Shown here: positions 1-5,290 of the stretch, in pieces | Layout: each line of letters opens with the position of its first letter | Position numbering within the stretch: position 1 is the stretch's first letter | Origin: Oxalobacter sp. | Lineage (GTDB): Bacteria > Pseudomonadota > Gammaproteobacteria > Burkholderiales > Burkholderiaceae_D | DNA: 5,290 bases | Assembly: GCA_012512465.1 (NCBI GenBank) | Contig: JAAZED010000376.1 | Location: 1 to 5,290, forward strand | Reading direction: 5' to 3' | Notes under the pieces: model-generated | What the model was told of the DNA's origin: nothing | Seen by the model: only the letters and a program-made list of their open reading frames with translations | Database searches by the model: none | Program-made: the position numbers and the translations under genes

Positions 1-929
1 ATTCATGGATCAGTGAGCAATGCAACATTCATGAATTACCCATGACGCCCCTAAGGATGAGCGGGATTGCCGATTTATATTCCTACTGGAAGCTGCATCG
101 CCTGATCAAGTCCTGGAAAGCCGATATTGCACATGCTCACCAGGTGCGTCCATCCCAGTATGGCGGGATATCAACCTGGGGTACAAAGGCTATTCCCATC
201 AGCACAGTGCATTCGACGAGTTCCAGCAAGCATATGCGCCGTTGTCGACACCTGATTGCTGTGGCGGATGCGGTAGAGGCAAATCTGGTAAAACATCATT
301 ACCCTAAAGAGATCATTACGCGCATCTATAATGGTGTGCCTGATGTAATACGTGGTGAACGCAGCCTTTTACGTCAGGAATTGGCTATTCCTGAGGAACA
401 GTTTGCTGTCGTGCTTGCCGGACGTTTTCACCGGGATAAGGGGCAGGATTTGCTTGTGGAAGTTGCCAGGCTGTGCCCGGAAAATGTTCATATCTATTTT
501 CTGGGAGATACCGAAACAGAATTCGGGCATCAAGTGCTTGCCATGTCAGCGGGACATCCCCGCATCCATTTTCTGGGATATCGTAATGATGTGCAGCGGA
601 TTCTGCCCGCTTTTGATGTCTATGCAGCGCCCTCGCGCCGGGAGGCATTTTCATTGTCGCTGGTGGAGGCCGGTGCAGCCTGTCTGCCCGTTATTGGCAT
701 GCATGTGGGCGGTATTCCTGAGGGGGTGCTCAATGGCGAGACAGGTATTCTGGTTGCGCCAGGTGACACATCGGCTTTTGCCGGCGCAATACAAAGACTC
801 TCTGATGATAAAGTATTCTCTGTCAAGCTGGGAGAACAGGCACGTCAGCGTTATGAAAGGGAGTTTACTGTTGAACATATGCTGGAACAGACTGAGCAGG
901 TTTATAAAAAACTTCTGGATAAAATCTGA
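1..929 (+). CDS. GT4-family glycosyltransferase, 5' end missing
   Basis: Probably transfers a sugar from a nucleotide-sugar donor to a growing LPS or surface glycan at the cytoplasmic face of the inner membrane. The reading frame is open from base 3 with no stop, so the gene enters from the left edge. The ATG at 42 is internal: no Shine-Dalgarno precedes it, and the upstream residues read as normal protein. In the window there are 308 codons; GT4 enzymes are commonly about 360-380 residues, so roughly the first 60-70 are missing, including the N-terminal glycine-rich loop. Counting from Met at base 42, HAHQVRPSQYGG (31-42) is the end of the N-terminal Rossmann domain. AGRFHRDKGQ (126-135) carries the Arg/Lys pair that contacts donor phosphates, and E201 with E209 form an intact EX7E motif. 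GGIPEGVLNGETGILV (223-238) is the typical donor-site tail. The gene ends 31 nt before galE on the same strand and is probably co-transcribed with it. Donor and acceptor cannot be told from sequence. Confidence 0.9.
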   Translation, partial: SWISEQCNIHELPMTPLRMSGIADLYSYWKLHRLIKSWKADIAHAHQVRPSQYGGISTWGTKAIPISTVHSTSSSKHMRRCRHLIAVADAVEANLVKHHYPKEIITRIYNGVPDVIRGERSLLRQELAIPEEQFAVVLAGRFHRDKGQDLLVEVARLCPENVHIYFLGDTETEFGHQVLAMSAGHPRIHFLGYRNDVQRILPAFDVYAAPSRREAFSLSLVEAGAACLPVIGMHVGGIPEGVLNGETGILVAPGDTSAFAGAIQRLSDDKVFSVKLGEQARQRYEREFTVEHMLEQTEQVYKKLLDKI

Positions 930-960
930 TTTTTAAAATGACATTTAACTGGCTACAAAG

Positions 961-1980
961 ATGACAACATCAATTCTTGTTACTGGCGGTACGGGGTATA
1001 TCGGCTCTCATACTGTTGTGCAACTGCTGCAACGAGGCAATCAGGTTGTGATACTGGATAACTTGAGTAACAGCAGCCGCAAGGTTTTAGATCGTATTGA
1101 ACAGATTTGCAGAAAGCGTCCGGTTTTTATTGAAGGCGATATTCGGGACAGGCAGATATTGAAGAAAATCTTTCATGAGCATGCTGTCAGTGCCGTCATC
1201 CATTTTGCCGGTCTTAAAGCAGTGGGGGAAGGGGAGGAAAAGCCCTTCCTGTATTATGAAAACAATGTTGTGGGTAGTGTAATACTGCTTCAGGAAATGG
1301 CCCGGGCCGGTGTGTATACACTGATTTTTTCTTCTTCTGCCACGGTTTATGGTGATCCGGGTTATGCCCGTTTTGATGAGCAGACACCGGTTTCGGCTGT
1401 CAATGTTTATGGTCGCACCAAGCAAATGGTTGAAGATATTCTGCGGGATGGCAAAAAAGCACAGCCGCTCTGGAATGTGGCGCTTTTAAGATATTTCAAC
1501 CCTGTGGGAGCACATGTTTCCGGATTGATAGGAGAAGATCCGACAGGAATCCCGAACAATCTGATGCCGTTTATTTCACAGGTTGCTGTCGGAAAGCGGG
1601 AAAGACTTTCGGTTTTTGGCAATGACTATCCAACGGAGGATGGGACTGGTGTGCGTGATTATATTCACGTTGAAGATCTGGCATCTGCCCATCTGGCTGC
1701 GCTCGACAAGCTGATGAAAGAAAAGGAGGCCTTTCTCACCGTTAATATTGGGACAGGACGTCCCTATAGTGTGCTGGAAATGATAGAGGCTTTTGAGAAA
1801 GCATCAGGAAAAACCGTTCCCTATCAGATCACCGGCAGACGGCCCGGAGATATAGCCGCCTGTTATACGGATCCGGCGCTGGCAAAAGAATTACTGGGAT
1901 GGCAGGCACAATATGATCTCAACCGGATGTGTGAAGATACCTGGCGCTGGCAGCAAAATAATCCCAAGGGATACCAGTAA
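961..1980 (+). CDS. galE: UDP-glucose 4-epimerase
   Basis: Cytoplasmic, NAD-dependent short-chain dehydrogenase/reductase-fold enzyme that interconverts UDP-glucose and UDP-galactose, supplying UDP-Gal for LPS or other glycans. It has 339 residues, against 338 in E. coli, and is collinear throughout. Visible motifs are the NAD-binding GGTGYIG (9-15), Asp33 at the end of beta-2 for the adenosine ribose, HFAGLKAVGE (81-90), FSSSATVYG (123-131) with the catalytic Ser, and the catalytic pair Tyr150 and Lys154 in YGRTK. RYFNPVGAH (177-185), GIPNNLMP (196-203) and DGTGVRDYIHV (227-237) are signature family segments. The ATG at 961 fits the family N-terminus; an in-frame stop lies 15 nt upstream and no strong Shine-Dalgarno is seen, so translation may depend on the upstream glycosyltransferase gene. 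Cys301 sits where E. coli has Tyr299, the residue that limits substrate size. The enzyme may therefore also accept UDP-GlcNAc/GalNAc (inference). Identity as an epimerase is close to certain. Confidence 0.97.
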   Translation: MTTSILVTGGTGYIGSHTVVQLLQRGNQVVILDNLSNSSRKVLDRIEQICRKRPVFIEGDIRDRQILKKIFHEHAVSAVIHFAGLKAVGEGEEKPFLYYENNVVGSVILLQEMARAGVYTLIFSSSATVYGDPGYARFDEQTPVSAVNVYGRTKQMVEDILRDGKKAQPLWNVALLRYFNPVGAHVSGLIGEDPTGIPNNLMPFISQVAVGKRERLSVFGNDYPTEDGTGVRDYIHVEDLASAHLAALDKLMKEKEAFLTVNIGTGRPYSVLEMIEAFEKASGKTVPYQITGRRPGDIAACYTDPALAKELLGWQAQYDLNRMCEDTWRWQQNNPKGYQ

Positions 1981-2019
1981 GGCCGAGACATAGACAGACT
2001 GTTTTTCGAGTAGAAAAGT

Positions 2020-2054
2020 GCCCTCTTTCCTTCAGGGCCTGGAGTCTTCCAGGC
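2020..2054 (-). terminator. Candidate terminator between convergent groups
   Basis: Two adjacent inverted repeats lie at the end of the membrane-protein gene. The first is a perfect 7-bp stem, GCCTGGA/TCCAGGC, with a 4-nt loop (2037-2054). The second is a 5-bp stem, GCCCT/AGGGC, with a 9-nt loop (2020-2038). They share bases 2037-2038, so both cannot form fully at once. Read on the minus strand, the second stem is followed by ACTTTTCT, a weak U-rich run, which would suit termination of the minus-strand operon. Read on the plus strand neither stem is followed by a T run, so intrinsic termination of galE here is doubtful. Part of the structure lies in coding sequence, including the TGA stop at 2032-2034. 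Confidence 0.35.
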
Positions 2055-2727
2055 GGATTCGGTGTCGGGCAAACTGGATGGCGGCAATCATGATGAGAAC
2101 CGGCAGGAAGGCTTCATAAATTTCTTCAAATGAGGAAATGCCGGTATCCCAGAAATCACTGACGGCTACGCCGGTATAACGTTTATAGTTATCTGCGAAG
2201 CGATCAACGAACTTGACAAAAACAGTCAGCATGCAGGTTGTGCCAATGGTCCATACCGTGGCGTTCAGTCGGAAAAATTCCCGGAACAGGAATCGGGTAT
2301 ATCGTTTGAACAGATAAATGGCGATTACAAGCCACATCAGCAGGAAGAGTGCGGTTATGATTTTTTCATGAATGGGGTTGTTGGGATTCAGAAAGAACCT
2401 GATTTTGATGGCGGTGGTATCAGTCTGTGTCAGCCAGTGCTGTATGCCGAGTTCGCGCAACAGCATACCGAGCGTAACAAATTCAAAGAGCCAGAAATTG
2501 ACATTCTGTTTTGAGGTATTGTCCTTTGGCCTGCAGACATAAAGGACAATCATTGCCAGGATATAAAGGGGAGGGGTGATGTAATCATCCCAGACAAATG
2601 TCATCCGGATCGCCATATCACGGTCCAGCAGGAGCCAGTTGGCCAGTGGAATGATGCCCATGACAATAATAAAAACGGGCGCAAAAAAGGGATGATAAAA
2701 CCAGTTGTTTTTTGATGAATTATTCAT
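2032..2727 (-). CDS. Polytopic membrane protein of unknown function
   Basis: I do not recognise a characterised family. The product is 231 residues with about six hydrophobic segments, near residues 14-33, 49-65, 77-92, 122-140, 157-174 and 205-220, and no cleavable signal peptide, so it is probably an integral inner-membrane protein. Charged or polar residues sit in or next to the helices: Arg91-Glu92 and His97 in LLRELGIQHWL (89-99), KFVDR (172-176), and Glu201, Glu202 and Glu205 just before the last helix. This pattern suggests a functional site rather than a simple anchor, but that is inference. The ATG at 2725-2727 lies 4 nt after the stop of the upstream GT4 gene, with only a poor Shine-Dalgarno, so translational coupling is likely. 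As the last gene of a ugd-GT9-GT4 group, it may act in LPS or surface-glycan assembly, lipid modification or transport. It lacks the size and helix number of a Wzx flippase or WaaL ligase. Confidence 0.85.
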   Translation of the reverse strand: MNNSSKNNWFYHPFFAPVFIIVMGIIPLANWLLLDRDMAIRMTFVWDDYITPPLYILAMIVLYVCRPKDNTSKQNVNFWLFEFVTLGMLLRELGIQHWLTQTDTTAIKIRFFLNPNNPIHEKIITALFLLMWLVIAIYLFKRYTRFLFREFFRLNATVWTIGTTCMLTVFVKFVDRFADNYKRYTGVAVSDFWDTGISSFEEIYEAFLPVLIMIAAIQFARHRIRLEDSRP

Positions 2728-2731
2728 TATT

Positions 2732-3820
2732 TCAATTGCGATGATTCAATACTTTTCTGTAGACATCCAGGTTTCTTCTGGTCATGGTTTCGACAGAAAA
2801 GTCGGTCATTATACGCTTTCTGCCTGCGGAGCCAAGCGTACGTCTGAGATTGGCATCATCAATCAGTTGCTTAAGCACAGATGCCAGGGCAGAGATATCA
2901 GCAGGCTCAATAAGAATACCTGTTTCCCCTTCCTGAATGGCTTCGGGCAGGCCACCCGCCCGGGTGGTGACAACGGGAACAGCCGCTGCTGCGGCCTGGA
3001 GCAGAGAGACGCCGAGCCCTTCCATATCTGCCGGGTGAGCAAGTATATCGAGCCCGCCAAGCCATTGGGGAAGGTCTGTACGGAACCCCGTAAACTGTAT
3101 GATGCCGGAAAGGCCTTTTTGCTGAACAAGGGATTCAAGCTGGGAGCGGAGTGGTCCCTGCCCGAAGCATAGTACCCGGACAGAGGGATATTCCTTGTTG
3201 AGCCTTTCGATTGCTTCTATAAGGTAGGCATGTCCCTTTCTTGGGATCAGCTGTGCAACAATGCCGATAATAATCGCATTTTCCGGCAGGCTGAATTCTT
3301 CCTGTATTGCGGCACGATCGACCGGATGAAGATACGGCGCGGGATCTACCGCACTGCGGACACAGGTGACTTTTTCAGGGGGAACACCTTCCGAGAGAAG
3401 AACCTGGCGGATAGCTTCAGAGATGGTAATTACATGATCATAAAGCCGGTATTTGAGCGAAACAAGGAGTCGCGATTCAGGGTTATCGACTCTTCTTGAA
3501 AGGATGCAGGGGGTTTGTGTCAGTTTTGCCGCAATGCCTCCCCAGATATCTGCCCCTCTGCGGCTGTGCAAATGGACAATATCCGGTTTTTCGCTTCGTA
3601 TGACAGCGGTTAACCGGCTGACAAGCCCGATATCTGCATCGCCTTTCATGGGCATTTCAACTACCTGTGCGTATTGGGCTGCTTCCCTGGCGATATCAGC
3701 ACCGAGCGGACAGGCAAGGATATTGCTGACGCCCAGCTCGGACAATCCCTTGATGATATAGGCTACCTGGCGGGCGCCGCCATAAAAATGCTTGCCGGAT
3801 TCGACATGGAGTATTTTCAT
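2732..3820 (-). CDS. GT4-family glycosyltransferase
   Basis: Probable retaining glycosyltransferase of GT-B fold, acting on the LPS core or a related lipid-linked glycan at the inner face of the cytoplasmic membrane. It is complete at 362 residues. The N-terminal acceptor domain has GGARQV (14-19) as the glycine-rich loop and HLHSRRGADIWGG (83-95). The C-terminal donor domain has GIVAQLIPRKGH (186-197) with Arg194/Lys195, then FTGFRTDLPQWLGGLDILAH (243-262) and EGLGVSLLQ (267-275). The last of these is the EX7E motif, but its second Glu is Gln275. GGLPEAIQEGETGILIEP (289-306) follows. The ATG overlaps the stop of the GT9 gene as ATGA (3817-3820), which fixes the start and implies translational coupling; a weak AAGAG lies 6 nt upstream. 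Placement straight after a heptosyltransferase-type gene fits an LPS-core sugar transferase, but donor sugar and linkage are unknown. It differs clearly in sequence from the plus-strand GT4 enzyme and is not its recent duplicate. Confidence 0.92.
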   Translation of the reverse strand: MKILHVESGKHFYGGARQVAYIIKGLSELGVSNILACPLGADIAREAAQYAQVVEMPMKGDADIGLVSRLTAVIRSEKPDIVHLHSRRGADIWGGIAAKLTQTPCILSRRVDNPESRLLVSLKYRLYDHVITISEAIRQVLLSEGVPPEKVTCVRSAVDPAPYLHPVDRAAIQEEFSLPENAIIIGIVAQLIPRKGHAYLIEAIERLNKEYPSVRVLCFGQGPLRSQLESLVQQKGLSGIIQFTGFRTDLPQWLGGLDILAHPADMEGLGVSLLQAAAAAVPVVTTRAGGLPEAIQEGETGILIEPADISALASVLKQLIDDANLRRTLGSAGRKRIMTDFSVETMTRRNLDVYRKVLNHRN

Positions 3821-4857
3821 GGCTTGCTCTTGAGTACGGATTCCAGCGTTGTCATGACAGTTTCTGGTGTGATTTCCCGCAGGCAGTCAAACCTGCCGTT
3901 ACACGTTGGTTTGCGCCGACAGGGGGAACAGGGGAGTCCGAGCCAGATGACTTTTGCATTATCACGGGTGGTATTGGTATAAGGGCAGGTTGAGCCAAAC
4001 AGGGCAACTGTAGGAATATCAAAAGCAATGCCCATATGAGTCAGACCGGTGTCAACACCGATTAATGCTGCTGCATGAGCAACGATGGCAACGGCCTCAG
4101 CCAGCCGGGTCTGGCCGACAAGGTTAATAATATCCGGTGACCCGGATTGAATTTCCTCTGCTGCGGCTTTATCTGCCGGGCCTCCCAAAAGAACCGGGAT
4201 CAGCCCGGTTTTTTCTTTGACCATTGGCGCCAGGTGTTGCCATGCATCAGCAAACCAGTGTTTTTGCGGCCGGGTGGTAAAAGCAGCAAAAACAATATAT
4301 TTTCCGGGGGATAAACCATGCGCCGCCAGCTGTTCCAGTGCCTGTTTTTCTGATTGGGGGTTAAGGGAGAGTGATGGCGTGAAATGCGCGTGATCAAGTT
4401 GCAGTTGTTCAGCCAGGTACAGATATTCCGAGCTGATCCGGTGAGATTCCCCGCCTCGGGGAACAACCTGGTTCATCAACCATTGGCTGCCTTCTCTGGA
4501 GCCCAGCCCAATACGTACGGGGGCTGAACTCATCCATGCGAAAACACCGCTTTTGAGTAATCCTTGCAGATCAATGGCGACATCAAAATGACGGCTCTTC
4601 AGTTCAGCGCCAAAGGCACGGATTTTCTTGAGCGCTTCAAGCTTTTTTCCGTTCTTCCACAACGATTTCCATTCGGATACGGGCATGACAATGCACTCAT
4701 CCACATAGGGAGAATCGGACATGAGCGCTTCATTGCCATTTTCCATGAGCCAGGAAATATGCGCTTGGGGATAGGTCTTTTTGATCGCCTCTGCAAAAGG
4801 TGAGGCAAATACAATATCACCTATGGCGGATGCGCGGACTATCAGCACTTTTTTCAC
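3817..4857 (-). CDS. GT9-family LPS heptosyltransferase (WaaC/OpsX-like)
   Basis: Likely transfers L-glycero-D-manno-heptose from ADP-heptose to the Kdo/lipid A inner core, in the cytoplasm at the inner membrane. It has 346 residues with the GT9 layout. The N-terminal VLIVRASAIGDIVFASP (4-20) includes Asp14, matching the catalytic Asp of WaaC, and IDLQGLLKSG (95-104) follows. In the donor domain, FTTRPQKHW (193-201) contains the Lys that matches the nucleotide-phosphate-binding Lys of WaaC, LVGQTRLAEA (246-255) follows, and GVDTGLTHMGIAFDIPTVALFG (267-288) carries the ADP-heptose-binding DTGLTH; the segment is given by its key residues D269, T270, H274. A four-cysteine cluster, C310, C313, C319 and C325, lies near the C-terminus; E. 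coli WaaC, as I recall it, lacks this. The start is GTG at 4857, with GGAGA 4 nt upstream. It follows ugd by 26 nt and overlaps the GT4 gene. WaaC-type is favoured over WaaF or WaaQ by the TTR..KHW segment, but the exact acceptor is inferred. Confidence 0.88.
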   Translation of the reverse strand: MKKVLIVRASAIGDIVFASPFAEAIKKTYPQAHISWLMENGNEALMSDSPYVDECIVMPVSEWKSLWKNGKKLEALKKIRAFGAELKSRHFDVAIDLQGLLKSGVFAWMSSAPVRIGLGSREGSQWLMNQVVPRGGESHRISSEYLYLAEQLQLDHAHFTPSLSLNPQSEKQALEQLAAHGLSPGKYIVFAAFTTRPQKHWFADAWQHLAPMVKEKTGLIPVLLGGPADKAAAEEIQSGSPDIINLVGQTRLAEAVAIVAHAAALIGVDTGLTHMGIAFDIPTVALFGSTCPYTNTTRDNAKVIWLGLPCSPCRRKPTCNGRFDCLREITPETVMTTLESVLKSKP

Positions 4858-4861
4858 AGGT

Positions 4862-4866
4862 TCTCC
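4862..4866 (-). promoter_or_regulatory. Shine-Dalgarno for the GTG-started GT9 gene
   Basis: GGAGA on the minus strand lies 4 nt before the GTG at 4857-4855. It is the clearest ribosome binding site in the window and supports the GTG start, which also places the LIVRAS..GD family N-terminus at residues 5-14 as expected. Confidence 0.75.
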
Positions 4867-4883
4867 GTTACCTGGGGGTACGG

Positions 4884-5290
4884 TTAATTATCCCCAAAAA
4901 GATCTCTGCTGTAGACTTTGTGTTCCACATCCCGGATTTCATCCGTCACACGGTTGGCAACGATGATGTCAGCTTCCCGTTTGAACGTGTCCAGATCATT
5001 GACGACGCGGGAATTGAAAAAATGGGATTCCTCCAGCACCGGCTCATAGACGATAACCTCAATGCCTTTTGCCTTGACGCGTTTCATCACGCCCTGAATA
5101 CTGGATGAGCGGAAGTTATCCGAGCCGGCTTTCATGACCAGACGGTAAATGCCGACAATATTGGGTTTTTGTTCAACGATACGGTCAGCAATAAAATCCT
5201 TGCGGGTGCGGTTTGATTCGATAACCGCCTGGATCAGGTTCTGGGGAACCTGGCTGTAATTGGCCAGCAATTGCTTGGTGTCTTTGGGAA
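4884..5290 (-). CDS. ugd: UDP-glucose 6-dehydrogenase, C-terminal part
   Basis: Oxidises UDP-glucose to UDP-glucuronate with two NAD+, giving a precursor for glucuronate- or uronate-derived surface sugars. Only the last 134 codons are in the window; E. coli Ugd is 388 residues, so about 250 are missing. The visible part begins [17 protein letters not shown], the segment directly after the catalytic Cys of GGYCLPKDTKQ, which is just outside. [31 protein letters not shown] (the UDP-binding domain), [30 protein letters not shown] and the end YSRDLFGDN match the E. coli-type short Ugd almost position by position from memory. The frame is open to the window edge; the TTG at 5268-5270 is an ordinary internal Leu codon, not a start. 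The gene ends with TAA 26 nt before the GT9 gene, probably in one operon. The match to the ~390-residue class argues against UDP-ManNAc dehydrogenase and GDP-mannose dehydrogenase. Confidence 0.95.
   Translation of the reverse strand, partial: PKDTKQLLANYSQVPQNLIQAVIESNRTRKDFIADRIVEQKPNIVGIYRLVMKAGSDNFRSSSIQGVMKRVKAKGIEVIVYEPVLEESHFFNSRVVNDLDTFKREADIIVANRVTDEIRDVEHKVYSRDLFGDN

Noticed and set aside
42..44. ATG as the true start of the left-hand glycosyltransferase
   Set aside because: The frame is open to the window edge, no Shine-Dalgarno precedes it, and starting here would remove most of the N-terminal domain that GT4 enzymes need.
352..936. Second plus-strand frame of 194 codons inside the left-hand glycosyltransferase gene
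   Set aside because: It is an out-of-frame shadow rich in Cys, Trp and Arg, with no domain pattern, while the main frame carries all GT4 motifs.
930..960. Separate promoter for galE in the 31-nt gap
   Set aside because: The gap is AT-rich but too short for a convincing -35/-10 pair with a leader, and no clear boxes are seen; co-transcription from upstream is simpler.
1087..1622. Minus-strand open frames inside galE
   Set aside because: galE is intact and matches its family along the full length; these frames have no recognisable features.
2003..2017. TTTTC/GAAAA inverted repeat as a terminator for galE
   Set aside because: The stem is five weak pairs with no GC core and no following T run, so chance is the likelier explanation.
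2705..3172. Plus-strand open frame opposite the second GT4 gene
   Set aside because: It lies entirely against a strong, motif-bearing gene on the other strand, has low-complexity unlike-protein composition and resembles nothing I know. The other opposite-strand frames at 3230-3982 and 4564-5108 are rejected for the same reason.
5268..5270. TTG as a start for a short gene at the right edge
   Set aside because: The upstream codons read PKDTKQ, which is the conserved continuation of Ugd, so this is an internal Leu codon of a gene cut by the window edge.
1..5290. Mobile elements, CRISPR arrays, tRNA or rRNA genes, or a new defence-type system
   Set aside because: No transposase, integrase, terminal inverted repeats, regularly spaced repeats or RNA gene signatures were seen. 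The window is filled by coherent surface-glycan genes.

Overview
This window looks like part of a lipopolysaccharide or other surface-glycan locus from a Gram-negative proteobacterium. Base composition is moderate. The nucleotide-sugar dehydrogenase and the UDP-glucose 4-epimerase both resemble enterobacterial enzymes as I remember them. The heptosyltransferase-type enzyme implies an LPS core with heptose. A gammaproteobacterium is my best guess, but a betaproteobacterium cannot be excluded, and I cannot name the species.

The layout is two convergent gene groups. On the plus strand, a GT4 glycosyltransferase that enters from the left edge (its start is outside the window) is followed 31 nt later by a complete galE ending at 1980. 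On the minus strand, reading from the right edge, are the last 134 codons of ugd (UDP-glucose 6-dehydrogenase), a GT9 heptosyltransferase-family gene (3817-4857, GTG start), a second GT4 glycosyltransferase (2732-3820) and a six-helix membrane protein of unknown function (2032-2727). These four are tightly packed: a 26-nt gap, a 4-nt ATGA overlap and a 4-nt gap. They read as one operon. The groups meet at a 51-nt gap, 1981-2031. Two short hairpins at 2020-2054 span the end of the gap and the 3' end of the membrane-protein gene and may form a terminator.

As a system, galE and ugd would supply UDP-galactose (perhaps also UDP-GalNAc) and UDP-glucuronate. The GT9 enzyme would add heptose to the inner core, and the two GT4 enzymes would add further sugars at the cytoplasmic face of the inner membrane. 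The membrane protein is the only gene without a recognisable role. I see no RNA gene, mobile element, CRISPR array, repeat family or broken gene. No intergenic stretch exceeds 60 nt. I found no evidence for a wholly new system; the points most worth a second look are the membrane protein, a cysteine at the substrate-gate position of GalE, and a Glu-to-Gln change in the EX7E motif of the second GT4 enzyme.
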